Of a stretch of 64,000 nucleotides of DNA, positions 8,801 to 16,148 are shown one piece after another. This DNA is from Streptomyces venezuelae ATCC 10712. GTDB taxonomy: Bacteria > Actinomycetota > Actinomycetes > Streptomycetales > Streptomycetaceae. Within the stretch, counting starts at the first letter, position 1, and every line of letters starts with the position of its first letter. Where the stretch lies: assembly GCF_008639165.1 (NCBI RefSeq), contig NZ_CP029197.1, forward strand, positions 3,038,001-3,102,000, given 5' to 3'. Made by a program: the position numbers and the translations under genes. The notes under the pieces were generated by a model. That model saw only the letters and a program-made list of their open reading frames with translations, had not been told where the DNA came from and ran no database searches.

Positions 8801-9605
8801 GGCGCTCGCGGGCGGAGGCCTCGGCGTGCCGCAGGACGGCGTCGGGGGCGACGAGGACGCGGTGGCCGGCGGAGTGGGCCCGCCAGCACAGGTCGACGTC
8901 GTCGCGCATGAGGGGCAGGCGCCGGTCGAAGCCGCCGAGCTCCTCGAAGACGTCGCGCCGGACGAGCATGCCGGCGGTGGAGACGGAGAGGACGGAGCGG
9001 ACCTGGTCGTGCTGGCCCTGGTCCTGCTCGCGGCGGTCGAGTCCGGTCCAGCGGCGGCCGCTGCGGGCGATGGAGACGCCGGTCTCCAGGAGCTGCTTCC
9101 TGTCGTACCAGCCGCGCAGTTTGGGGCCGATGACGGCGGCGTCCGCGTCGGATTCGGCGACGCGCAGGAGTTCGGCGAGGGCGCCGGGCTCGGGGGCGCA
9201 GTCGTCGTGGAGCAGCCAGAGCCACTGGACCGGTTCGCCGTACGGGAGTTCGGGGAGGTCGTAGGCCTCGTCGTTCCAGCTGCGGCTGACCGGGTCCCAG
9301 CCGCTGGGGCGCTTCAGATAGGGGAGGTCCTCGGGTCCGAGCACGGGCGCGGTGCGGGCGGCCTCCTCGACGGCGGCGCCGAAGCCGGTGCGGCGCGCGA
9401 GGTGCAGGACCCGGTCGGCGCCGACGGCGTCGGCGAGGAGCTGCGCCGAGTCGTCGGCGCTGCCGGTGTCGGCGGCGACCACGTTCTGCACGGGGCGTTC
9501 CTGGGCGAGCAGCCCGGCGAGGGCGTCCGGCAGCCAGCGGGCGCCGTCGTGGGTGACGAGCACGGCGGTGACGACGTGTCGCGGAAACTCAGGAGTTGAG
9601 GACAT
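5847..9605 (-). CDS. Giant GT2 glycosyltransferase, multispanning membrane protein with Gln/Tyr-rich tail
   Basis: A 1252-residue protein. Residues 1 to about 330 form a GT2 catalytic domain: VTAVLVTHDGARWLPDAL, then AADTGSADDSA, LLHDDCAPEPGAL (metal/nucleotide-sugar binding Asp pair) and MRDDVDLCWRAHSAGH near 240. A linker follows, then a large block of about 12 predicted transmembrane helices (roughly 420-960), an extracytoplasmic stretch and a last helix near 1060. The C-terminal 110 residues are cytoplasmic-type, highly repetitive and rich in Gln, Tyr and Pro (QQPYDPQQ-like). The domain order matches actinobacterial GT2 proteins that may transfer sugars to envelope glycans. The acceptor and donor are unknown. 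The DUF5719 gene follows with a 4-base overlap; the terminator at 9811-9865 insulates it from whiB. Confidence 0.88.
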   Translation of the reverse strand: MSSTPEFPRHVVTAVLVTHDGARWLPDALAGLLAQERPVQNVVAADTGSADDSAQLLADAVGADRVLHLARRTGFGAAVEEAARTAPVLGPEDLPYLKRPSGWDPVSRSWNDEAYDLPELPYGEPVQWLWLLHDDCAPEPGALAELLRVAESDADAAVIGPKLRGWYDRKQLLETGVSIARSGRRWTGLDRREQDQGQHDQVRSVLSVSTAGMLVRRDVFEELGGFDRRLPLMRDDVDLCWRAHSAGHRVLVAPDAVLRHAEASARERRTVDCAGRTAANPHRVDKAGAVYTLLVNTRGAALPYVLARLVVSTLLRTLAYLVGKVPGQAVDEVMGLLATLLRPEKILAGRKRRKNAAVPASELRPLFPPPGATIRAAVEQFTANFGGSDADAGSRHGVVESGPGGDDADYLEIEQFARLKKIARKPGPVLFALLLLISLVACRNLFAGGSLAGGALLPAPDTVSELWSRYADGWHPLGTGGTQTAPPYLAVLAALSALFLGSTSTALTLLLVCSVPLAGFTAYFAARGIVESRLLRAWGAIAYAFLPAATGALATGRLGTAVLAILLPLTARAAVAAHGFNRPERGSWRATWAYTFLLTFTTAFTPVVWPLAVLLGIGVLVVRRSDITAYGLRFLAAVGTPLLVLAPWSLTLLTDPAAFLREAGLDIRTGTAGALDLLGTSPGGPGTTGGLLLLGLVLAGLSGLLREERQLAVRAAWAAALAGLLFAVLTNGAGGTGWAGPATLVYGAALIAAGMIGAEGGRTRVAAHGFGWRQPVAALVALACALGPAVAAVGWMIGGADGPLTRRDPVQVPAFVAEESGTRDQPRTLVLGGTSPAEVAYTLVRGSGARLGDAELTAGAEGDARLDAVVAHLVAGSGADQTEQLSGYAIRYVLVRDGAPRQMSRVLDSTPGLSRLSQLDGGALWRVDREIARVMIVPPAPQTAGKPATGTAGKPTGPVAVAAGPVEAHTDVPAGPTGRVLRLADRADEGWTATLDGKELTRTTVDGWAQGFELPAQGGRLDLTYDQPFTHTLWIWAQVGLAVVLLVLALPGRRREIDDDLPEEELAIPAQATEGDGRRARRLRAAAEAEAAAAEAAGTGSDQAPEAAAIPEQQTQQTHDAHGAQDPQGWGDGGYDPAYAQAQEQPQAQGYQEQGYYQEFGSDPYQQQPYAYPQQGYEQQPQQYDQQQPYGEQGYDQQQYDQGQAQDQDQFQGRPYDPQQQPYDPQQYDPYTYGYGYPQGHETEQRPDGSNQ

Positions 9606-9810
9606 CGAGCTACGGGCCCTCCGGCCGGGGTCGCCCGCGGGGGGCGTGGGGAGCGTCTCGGACGGAGGCCCACACTAACGGCTGCACGCGGAGCGGTCCG
9701 CCGCCCTGTGGACAGAGCGGGAGGAACGCCGGGGGCGGAGGAGGGGGGAACGCTCTGTACAGGGCGGGGGGACGTCGGGGGCAGAGCGGGAGGAAGGGAT
9801 TCCGGCGGAG
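9606..9810. other. Intergenic region between whiB and GT2 gene
   Basis: The leader side of the giant GT2 gene. It contains two imperfect copies of an agagcgggaggaa motif (9716-9728 and 9783-9795) in G-rich context, but no recognisable gene. A promoter for the GT2 gene must lie here if the 9811-9865 terminator is effective; no confident -10/-35 pair was found. Confidence 0.4.
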
Positions 9811-9865
9811 ACGACGAACGGTCCGCCGCCTGTGGGTGAACCACAGGGGGCGGACCGTTCGTCGT
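9811..9865. terminator. Long bidirectional terminator downstream of whiB
   Basis: A 25-bp inverted repeat (9811-9835 and 9841-9865) with a single mismatch and a gtgaa loop. The arms contain acgaacggtccgccg and its complement. It lies 50 bases after the whiB stop and 205 bases before the GT2 gene start, so it should end whiB transcription. Confidence 0.85.
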
Positions 9866-9915
9866 GTCCTCGTGCGCGCGGCCTGGCGCGCGGGGCCCGG
9901 CAGGCTTCGCGCCGT

Positions 9916-10179
9916 TCAGACGGCGGCCTTCTTCAGGCGGCGCCGCTCACGCTCGGAGAGGCCTCCCCAGATTCCGAACCGCTCGTCGTTCTGCAGGGCG
10001 TATTCGAGGCATTCGGAGCGGACCTCGCAGGCGAGGCAGACCTTTTTCGCCTCGCGGGTCGAGCCGCCCTTCTCGGGAAAGAAGGACTCGGGATCGGTCT
10101 GGGCGCACAGCGCGCGCTCCTGCCAGCCGAGTTCTTCGTCCGCGTCCTCGACCAGCAGTTCCTGGAACAACTCGGTCAT
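9916..10179 (-). CDS. whiB: Sporulation regulator WhiB
   Basis: An 87-residue Wbl-family iron-sulfur protein starting MTELFQELLVEDADEELGWQ. The four cluster cysteines are at 25, 48, 51 and 57 (VCLACEVRSEC), the signature turn GIWGG is at 69-73, and the basic tail ERERRRLKKAAV follows for DNA binding. Length and sequence match WhiB of Streptomyces (the founding member), which acts with WhiA to start sporulation septation. The ATG at 10179 has a GAGGGG ribosome-binding site about 5 bases upstream; an in-frame ATG further upstream would add an unrelated 44-residue extension. It is monocistronic: terminator on one side, a 725-base upstream region on the other. Confidence 0.95.
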   Translation of the reverse strand: MTELFQELLVEDADEELGWQERALCAQTDPESFFPEKGGSTREAKKVCLACEVRSECLEYALQNDERFGIWGGLSERERRRLKKAAV

Positions 10180-10904
10180 GTGCGCCCCTCGTCTGTTCTG
10201 TGCGTCCCCGTGGTGTTGCCGTTGCGAACCCGGCCTAACGACACGAGTGAAATTACAAGTTCGTGCTCTGCGCGAGTCAAGCCGAGATCTGCTATTGGGC
10301 CTCGTATTCACTCTGCGGAACCAAGCGTATGCGGAAAGTGTTCAAATCACCAAAAAACGTGACACATGCCACCGGCCTGGGTGCACCGTGCGACCTCTCG
10401 CGAAAGAGGACGTCCGAGACTTGGATCTTGTTGCGATCCAGCCATGGAAGCGATCCGGATCACAGTCCGGTCACGGACCGATCAGGACCCCGCGTGGTGA
10501 CCGAGCGTGTTCGATCGCGCGGGTGCCGCCATGTTTACGGGCACGGTTGAAGCGCCATCTGTCCTGGTCCACGCCTGAGCAAACCTTTCTCCACGCACGG
10601 TAACCGGATGAGGTGAAACATTACCCCCAAATCGGGCATTGAGTTGACAGTCGGGTACCGTTCCGGCCACCTTTGGTGGCATGCCAGCGACCGCAGCGCT
10701 CTCCGCGACCCACAGCCGTGGGTTCCGCAGCGCTGTCCAGGCGCGCTGTTGCTGTTGCTGTCCCAGCTGTTGATGCCGTAGAGCTCCAGCCGCTCCTTCC
10801 CACGGAGCCCCGGCCTTTCCCCCAGCGTCACCCTGCGTCACTCGCGTCACCTCTCTTCTCGTGACCCCCACCGCTTCTGTTTCTGCTGAGGAACCACCCC
10901 ACCC
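10180..10904. promoter_or_regulatory. Long divergent control region of whiB and cysteine dioxygenase
   Basis: A 725-base gap that is clearly less GC-rich than its surroundings (especially 10240-10440 and 10600-10660). It must carry the whiB promoters, which are developmentally regulated in Streptomyces (BldD is a known regulator). A possible BldD-like half-site pair agtga-aa-ttac lies at 10246-10256. TTGACA at 10644-10649 faces the dioxygenase gene but has no good -10 at standard spacing. A perfect 6-bp hairpin gccacc-ttt-ggtggc lies at 10666-10680. No reading frame here looks coding. Individual sites are tentative; the region's regulatory role follows from context. Confidence 0.6.
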
Positions 10905-11414
10905 ATGAACATGGACAGCGACCTTCAGATCGCCGGCGACATCCTCGAGGTCCCGCACCTCCTCCAGCCCGAGCGCGCCCACCCCGAGACGGTGGCCGAC
11001 TTCGCCGGGCTCGCCCGCTCGATCGCCGACGACCGCGCCCAGTGGGCCCCGTACGTCGAGTACGACGCCACGACCCGCTGGTACCACCGGCTGCGCACCG
11101 GCCCCGGCTACGAGGTGTGGCTGCTCTCCTGGGTGCCCGGCCAGGGCAGCGGACTGCACGACCACGGCGTCTCCTCCGGCGTACTGACCGTCCTGGAAGG
11201 CGAACTGACGGAGCGTACGGAGCAGGGCGCGCGGGCGCTCACGCCGGGCTCGCAGCGGGTGTTCGCGCCGGGGTACGTGCACGAGGTCCTCAACGACTCC
11301 CTCGAACCGGCCGTCAGCCTGCACGTCTACTTCCCCGGCCTCACCGAGATGCCCATGCACGAGTCGCTCCAGGCCCAGTGCTCCCCCGAACCCTCCGGTG
11401 CGGCCGTCGTCTGA
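10905..11414 (+). CDS. Cysteine dioxygenase type I family protein
   Basis: A 169-residue cupin. The iron ligands of the thiol dioxygenases are present: His85 and His87 in GSGLHDHGVSSG and a third His126 in APGYVHEVLN. Such enzymes oxidise L-cysteine to cysteine sulfinate with O2 and Fe(II); the substrate could also be another thiol such as 3-mercaptopropionate. ATGs at 10905 and 10911 are both possible starts. The best Shine-Dalgarno (GAGGAA) is 12 bases before the first, so the start is not settled. fbiA follows 21 bases downstream on the same strand, but the two functions are not obviously linked. Confidence 0.85.
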   Translation: MNMDSDLQIAGDILEVPHLLQPERAHPETVADFAGLARSIADDRAQWAPYVEYDATTRWYHRLRTGPGYEVWLLSWVPGQGSGLHDHGVSSGVLTVLEGELTERTEQGARALTPGSQRVFAPGYVHEVLNDSLEPAVSLHVYFPGLTEMPMHESLQAQCSPEPSGAAVV

Positions 11415-11435
11415 CCGCCTGAGAGACTGCTGGGC

Positions 11436-12440
11436 ATGCGCATTGTGGTTCTGGCCGGCGGCATCGGTGGTGCCCGTTTCCTTCGCGGCCTCAAGCAGGC
11501 CGCGCCTGACGCGGAGATCACGGTCATCGGCAACACCGGTGACGACATCCATCTCTTCGGGCTGAAGGTCTGCCCCGACCTGGACACGGTGATGTACACC
11601 CTCGGCGGTGGCATCAACGAGGAACAGGGCTGGGGACGTACGGACGAGTCCTTCACCGTCAAGGAGGAGCTCGCGGCGTACGGCGTCGGACCCGAGTGGT
11701 TCGGGCTCGGCGACCGGGACTTCGCCACCCACATCGTCCGTACCCAGATGCTCGGCGCGGGCTACCCGCTGAGCGCCGTCACCGAGGCGCTCTGCGACCG
11801 CTGGCAGCCCGGCGTACGCCTCCTCCCCATGTCCGACGACCGCGTCGAGACGCACGTGGCGATCGAGGTCGACGGCGAGCAGCGCGCGGTGCACTTCCAG
11901 GAGTACTGGGTGAAGCTGCGCGCCTCCGTCGACGCGAAGGCGATCGTGCCCGTCGGCGCGGAGACCGCGAAGCCCGCGCCGGGCGTCCTCGAGGCGATCG
12001 CCGAGGCCGACGTCATCCTCTTCCCGCCGTCCAACCCCGTGGTGAGCGTCGGGACGATCCTGGCCGTGCCCGGCATCCGCGAGGCGCTCGTGGCGGCCGG
12101 GGTGCCCGTCGTGGGCCTCTCCCCCATCGTCGGCGACGCGCCCGTGCGCGGGATGGCCGACAAGGTGCTGGCGGCCGTGGGCGTGGAGTCCACGGCGGCG
12201 GCCGTCGCCCGGAACTACGGCTCCGAGCTCCTCGACGGCTGGCTCGTCGACACCGTCGACGCCGGCGCGGTCGCGGACGTCGAGGCGGCGGGCATCCGCT
12301 GCCGGGCGGTGCCGCTGATGATGACCGACGTCGAGGCGACGGCCGCGATGGCGCGGGAGGCGCTGGGGCTGGCGGAGGAGCTGGCGGCGGCGGGGCCTGC
12401 GGCAGCGGACGGGCCGGAGTCGGCCGAGGGGCCGCGGTGA
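11436..12440 (+). CDS. fbiA: 2-phospho-L-lactate/phosphoenolpyruvate transferase, F420 biosynthesis
   Basis: A 334-residue CofD/FbiA protein. It transfers the phospho-lactyl or phospho-enolpyruvyl group onto the deazaflavin Fo, giving F420-0 or dehydro-F420-0. The N-terminal nucleotide-binding motif [36 protein letters not shown] (metal and substrate binding) and [11 protein letters not shown] are characteristic. In actinobacteria the substrate is thought to be phosphoenolpyruvate. The stop overlaps the fbiB start by four bases (GTGA), so the two genes are translationally coupled. The C-terminal 25 residues are Ala/Gly/Glu-rich and variable. fbiC and fbiD are not in the window. Confidence 0.94.
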   Translation: MRIVVLAGGIGGARFLRGLKQAAPDAEITVIGNTGDDIHLFGLKVCPDLDTVMYTLGGGINEEQGWGRTDESFTVKEELAAYGVGPEWFGLGDRDFATHIVRTQMLGAGYPLSAVTEALCDRWQPGVRLLPMSDDRVETHVAIEVDGEQRAVHFQEYWVKLRASVDAKAIVPVGAETAKPAPGVLEAIAEADVILFPPSNPVVSVGTILAVPGIREALVAAGVPVVGLSPIVGDAPVRGMADKVLAAVGVESTAAAVARNYGSELLDGWLVDTVDAGAVADVEAAGIRCRAVPLMMTDVEATAAMAREALGLAEELAAAGPAAADGPESAEGPR

Positions 12441-13759
12441 ACCCGGCGGACGGGATTGCCTCCGCTCCCTCCTACCGGGTCTGGGCCCTGCCCGGACTGC
12501 CCGAGGTGACGGCCGGGGACGACCTGGCCAAGCTGATCGCCTCCGTCTCGCCGGAGCTCGTCGACGGCGACGTCCTGCTCGTCACCTCCAAGATCGTGAG
12601 CAAGGCCGAGGGCCGGGTGATCGCCGCCGACGACCGCGAGGAGGCCATCGACGCCGAGACGGTACGGGTGGTGGCGCGGCGCGGCACCCTGCGGATCGTC
12701 GAGAACCGGCAGGGGCTCGTCATGGCCGCCGCCGGGGTCGACGCCTCCAACACCCCCCCCGGGACCGTGCTGTTGCTGCCCGAGGACCCCGACGCCTCGG
12801 CACGGCGCATCCGTTCGGGACTGCGCGAGGCGCTCGGCGTGGACGTCGGCGTCGTCGTCACGGACACCTTCGGGCGGCCCTGGCGCAGCGGACTCACCGA
12901 CGTGGCGATCGGGGCGGCCGGGGTGCGGGTCCTCGACGACCTGCGCGGCGGGACCGACGCGCACGGCAACCCGCTGAGCGCGACGGTGGTCGCCACCGCA
13001 GACGAACTCGCCGCCGCTGGCGACCTGGTGAAGGGCAAGGCCTCCGGCCTTCCGGTCGCCGTCGTCCGCGGTCTGCCGCACGTCGTGGCCGGGGACGCGG
13101 AACCGGGGGCGCGGGCGCTGGTGCGCGGCGCCGCCGACGACATGTTCCGGCTCGGGACGTCGGAGGCCGTACGGGAGGCGGTGACGCTGCGGCGGACCGT
13201 ACGGGAGTTCACCGGCGAAGCGGTCGACCCGGGTGCGGTACGGCGTGCGGTCGCCGCGGCCGTGACGGCGCCCGCCCCGCACCACACGACGCCGTGGCGG
13301 TTCGTGCTGCTGGAGTCCGAGCGGTCCCGGACGCGGCTGCTCGACGCGATGCGGGACGCGTGGATCACCGACCTGCGCCGCGACGGCAAGTCCGAGGAGT
13401 CCATCGCGAAGCGGGTCCGGCGCGGGGACGTCCTGCGCAACGCGCCGTACCTCGCCGTGCCCTGCCTCGTCATGGACGGCTCCCACCACTACGGCGACCC
13501 GCGCCGCGACGCGGCCGAACGCGAGATGTTCGTGGTGGCGGCCGGCGCGGGCGTCCAGAACTTCCTGGTGGCACTGGCGGGCGAGCGGCTGGGCTCGGCG
13601 TGGGTGTCCTCGACGATGTTCTGCCGCGAGGTCGTCCGCGAGGTCCTCGACCTGCCCCAGGACTGGGACCCGCTGGGCGCGGTCGCGATCGGACACCCGG
13701 CGGCGCCGCCGAGGGAGCGGGCGGCGCGGGGGGCTGCGGAGTTCGTCGAGGTGCGCTGA
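12437..13759 (+). CDS. fbiB: Bifunctional F420-0:L-glutamate ligase / dehydro-F420-0 reductase
   Basis: A 440-residue, two-domain protein. Residues about 10-245 are the CofE-like gamma-glutamyl ligase, with [44 protein letters not shown] and [14 protein letters not shown]. Residues about 255-440 are a nitroreductase-like FMN domain ([27 protein letters not shown]), which in mycobacterial FbiB reduces dehydro-F420-0. The protein adds several glutamates to F420-0. The GTG start at 12437 overlaps the fbiA stop. The fused architecture is the normal one for actinobacteria. Deazaflavin F420 then serves reductases elsewhere in the cell. Confidence 0.94.
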   Translation: MNPADGIASAPSYRVWALPGLPEVTAGDDLAKLIASVSPELVDGDVLLVTSKIVSKAEGRVIAADDREEAIDAETVRVVARRGTLRIVENRQGLVMAAAGVDASNTPPGTVLLLPEDPDASARRIRSGLREALGVDVGVVVTDTFGRPWRSGLTDVAIGAAGVRVLDDLRGGTDAHGNPLSATVVATADELAAAGDLVKGKASGLPVAVVRGLPHVVAGDAEPGARALVRGAADDMFRLGTSEAVREAVTLRRTVREFTGEAVDPGAVRRAVAAAVTAPAPHHTTPWRFVLLESERSRTRLLDAMRDAWITDLRRDGKSEESIAKRVRRGDVLRNAPYLAVPCLVMDGSHHYGDPRRDAAEREMFVVAAGAGVQNFLVALAGERLGSAWVSSTMFCREVVREVLDLPQDWDPLGAVAIGHPAAPPRERAARGAAEFVEVR

Positions 13760-13795
13760 CCTCGTCCGCCGTGGTGCGGCGAGGCCGTGCGGTGG

Positions 13796-13830
13796 CCTTC
13801 GGGGGCGGTGCGGCCTCCTTCGGGGGCGGT
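13796..13830. repeat. Direct repeat of ccttcgggggcggt, 21-bp period
   Basis: Two perfect 14-base copies start at 13796 and 13817 in the short convergent gap after fbiB; the second reaches the stop codon of the HhH-GPD gene. It may be a remnant of the same duplication process seen at 18542 and 26522. Confidence 0.7.
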
Positions 13831-14792
13831 CAGATGGACGTGATGTCGCCCGGCGTCATCCGGGGCGCCCTGCGGGGCGGTACGCGGCCGCTCAGGAGGA
13901 TCAGGCGGGCCGCTCGGTGGCGTTGGCCCGTGTAGGGGGACAGGAGGGTCAGCATCGCCTCGTCGTCGGTCGTGCGGTCGCCCGCCAGTGCCCAGCCGAC
14001 GATTCCCGGGAGGTGCAGGTCGCCCGTCGTGACCTCGTCAGGGGCGCCGTTGCTGCGCTGGATCGTCTCCGCGCTCGTCCACGGGCCGATGCCCGGGACC
14101 AGCTCCACGCGCGCGCGTGCCGCCGGGCCGTCCATCAGGGCCGCCTCCTCCAGGCGGGCCGCGACCCGCGCCGCGCGGACGATCGTCGCCGAGCGCTTGC
14201 CGTCCACGTTCGCCCGGTGCCACTCCCAGGACGGGATCTGGGTCCAGGTGCGGGCGTCCGGCATCACGTACATGCCCTCGGGGGCCGGGCCCGGGGCCGG
14301 TTCGCCGTACTTCCGCACCAGGACGCGCCAGGAGCCGTACGCCTCGTGCGTCGTGACCTTCTGCTCCAGGACCGACGGGATCAGCGACTCCAGGACCAGG
14401 CCGGTGCGGGTCAGGCGCAGGCCCGGACGGCGGCGGTGGGTGGCCAGGATCAGCTTGTGGCGGGGGACGAAGGCGGTCGGGTCGTCCTCGGCGCCGAGGA
14501 GCGCCGGGAGGCCGTCCAGGAGCCAGGCCGCGCCCGGGCCCCAGGCCTCGGCCTCCGCCCGGCCCCCGACGACCCGGACCCTGAGGGTGCCGGGGCCGTC
14601 CGGCGTGCGGCTCGCCCGCCACACCGAGCCGTCCGGGGTCGCCCGGAACGTCGGGTCGGCGGGGCCGCGGCGGAGCGGGCCGAGGGTGAGCCCCAGGTCC
14701 AGGTCCCGCGCGGTGTCGAGGGAGCGGGGGACGGGGAGGTGGCCGCCGCGCACGGTGGTGCGGGTGGGTCTGGGTGGGAAGCGGCCGGCCAT
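13830..14792 (-). CDS. DNA-3-methyladenine glycosylase II-like HhH-GPD protein
   Basis: A 320-residue protein of the AlkA-type HhH-GPD superfamily. The helix-hairpin-helix is LVPGIGPWTSAETI and the catalytic-Asp region reads VTTGDLHLPGIVG. The N-terminal half (LGLTLGPLRRG, then DGSVWRASRTPDG) matches the beta-domain that precedes the glycosylase core in AlkA-like proteins. It would excise alkylated or otherwise damaged bases. The exact lesion spectrum cannot be predicted. The ATG at 14792 is chosen over one 57 bases upstream because TACGCT lies 7 bases before it, the leaderless geometry seen at several genes here. It is convergent with fbiB. Confidence 0.85.
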   Translation of the reverse strand: MAGRFPPRPTRTTVRGGHLPVPRSLDTARDLDLGLTLGPLRRGPADPTFRATPDGSVWRASRTPDGPGTLRVRVVGGRAEAEAWGPGAAWLLDGLPALLGAEDDPTAFVPRHKLILATHRRRPGLRLTRTGLVLESLIPSVLEQKVTTHEAYGSWRVLVRKYGEPAPGPAPEGMYVMPDARTWTQIPSWEWHRANVDGKRSATIVRAARVAARLEEAALMDGPAARARVELVPGIGPWTSAETIQRSNGAPDEVTTGDLHLPGIVGWALAGDRTTDDEAMLTLLSPYTGQRHRAARLILLSGRVPPRRAPRMTPGDITSI

Positions 14793-14799
14793 GGGTACG

Positions 14800-14805
14800 A
14801 GCGTA
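14800..14805 (-). promoter_or_regulatory. -10 box for HhH-GPD gene, leaderless
   Basis: TACGCT on the minus strand, 7 bases before the ATG at 14792; no -35 recognised. Confidence 0.45.
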
Positions 14806-14961
14806 GCGGCCGGGCCCCGCGGGGCCCTGGCCCGTGTGGCCCCCGCCACACGGGGTCCGCGGGACGGTGCGCCGTGCCGGGCCTCGGCTTCCGCGCCTTG
14901 GCCCGTACCCCGTACCCCCGCGCACCGTCGCCGGGGGCGGGGGTCCGGGCTCGGCAGCCTG

Positions 14962-16044
14962 CTACTGGTCCGAGGAGAAGCGGACCGCGCCCGCGGGGAG
15001 GGTGGCGTCGCACCAGACGCGGACGCCGTCGCGGAGTTCGTTGTCCGGGCCCACCTGGGCGCCGTCCCCGATGACCGCCCCCGTCAGGACCGATCGGGCG
15101 CCGATGCGGGCGCCCGCGCCTATCAGGGAGTCCGTGATCACCGCGCCCGGTTCGACGACCGCGCCGGCCAGGAGCGTGGAGCCCGTGATGCGGGCGCCGT
15201 CGCCGACCACCGCGTCGGCGCCGACGACCGTGCCGCCGGTGAGCTTGGCGTCCGGGGCGACGCGGGCCGAGGGCAGGACCAGGCGGTCGCCGCAGCGGCC
15301 GGGCACGGCCGGGGAGGGCGCGCGGCCGAGGACCAGGTCGGCGGAGCCGCGGACGAAGGCCTGCGGGGTGCCGAGGTCCAGCCAGTACGTGGAGTCGACC
15401 ATGCCCTGGAGGTGGGCGCCGGAGGCCAGGAGGTCGGGGAAGGTCTCGCGTTCGACCGAGACGGGGCGGCCGGCGGGGATCGTGTCGATGACCGAGCGCC
15501 GGAACACGTACGCGCCCGCGTTGATCTGGTCGGTGACGATCTCCTCGGGCGTCTGCGGCTTCTCCAGGAAGGCCGTGACGCGGCCGGTGGCGTCGGTGGG
15601 GACGAGGCCGAAGGCGCGCGGGTCCTCGACCCGGGTGAGGTGCAGCGAGACGTCCGCCCCCGAGGAGGAGTGGGTGGCGACGAGGGCCTGGATGTCGAGG
15701 CCGGTGAGGATGTCCCCGTTGAAGATCAGGACCGGGTCGTCGGGGCCGGAGTGCAGCCGCGAGGCCACGTTGCGTATCGCGCCGCCGGTGCCCAGCGGCT
15801 CCTCCTCGGTGACGTACTCCAGGCTCAGGCCGAGCGAGGACCCGTCGCCGAAGTGCGGCTCGAAGACCTCGGCCAGGTAGGAGGTGGCGAGCACGATGTG
15901 CTCGACGCCGGCGGCGCGGGCGCGGGCCAGCTGGTGCGTCAGGAAGGGGACGCCCGCTGCCGGAACCATGGGCTTCGGCGTGTTGACCGTGAGGGGTCGC
16001 AGCCTCGTTCCCTTGCCACCGACCAGGAGGATCGCTTCTGTCAC
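14962..16044 (-). CDS. Sugar-1-phosphate nucleotidyltransferase (GDP-mannose pyrophosphorylase type)
   Basis: A 360-residue protein. The N-terminal Rossmann-type domain (1 to about 235) has the pyrophosphorylase signature LLVGGKGTRLRPLT, then PKPMVPAAGVPFL, and GDILTGLD for metal binding. The C-terminus (about 245-350) is a left-handed beta-helix with hexapeptide repeats such as VVGADAVVGDGARITGS. The overall organisation is that of actinobacterial mannose-1-phosphate guanylyltransferases (ManC/RmlA2-like). It would make GDP-mannose from the ManB product, though a glucose-1-P thymidylyl- or uridylyltransferase cannot be excluded by inspection. The GTG start at 16044 begins MTEAILLVGG. A 10-bp palindrome lies 64 bases upstream. 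Confidence 0.87.
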   Translation of the reverse strand: MTEAILLVGGKGTRLRPLTVNTPKPMVPAAGVPFLTHQLARARAAGVEHIVLATSYLAEVFEPHFGDGSSLGLSLEYVTEEEPLGTGGAIRNVASRLHSGPDDPVLIFNGDILTGLDIQALVATHSSSGADVSLHLTRVEDPRAFGLVPTDATGRVTAFLEKPQTPEEIVTDQINAGAYVFRRSVIDTIPAGRPVSVERETFPDLLASGAHLQGMVDSTYWLDLGTPQAFVRGSADLVLGRAPSPAVPGRCGDRLVLPSARVAPDAKLTGGTVVGADAVVGDGARITGSTLLAGAVVEPGAVITDSLIGAGARIGARSVLTGAVIGDGAQVGPDNELRDGVRVWCDATLPAGAVRFSSDQ

Positions 16045-16107
16045 CTTGTCGTCTCTGCTTCCTGTTCGGGGCCGGCCGGCTCGCCCGTCTCGGTCGTCCG
16101 TGCGATA

Positions 16108-16117
16108 TGACCGGTCA
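16108..16117. promoter_or_regulatory. Palindromic operator candidate tgaccggtca
   Basis: A perfect 10-bp palindrome in the 104-base gap upstream of the nucleotidyltransferase gene. It is flanked by the most AT-rich bases of that gap (gatatg, agttta), which is where the promoter should be. Confidence 0.35.
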
Positions 16118-16148
16118 GTTTAGGCAGATGGTGGCCCCGATGACCCCA

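Noticed and set aside
10644..10680. Complete promoter with TTGACA -35 for the cysteine dioxygenase gene
   Set aside because: No TANNNT hexamer occurs 16-19 bases downstream of TTGACA, so only the -35-like match remains.
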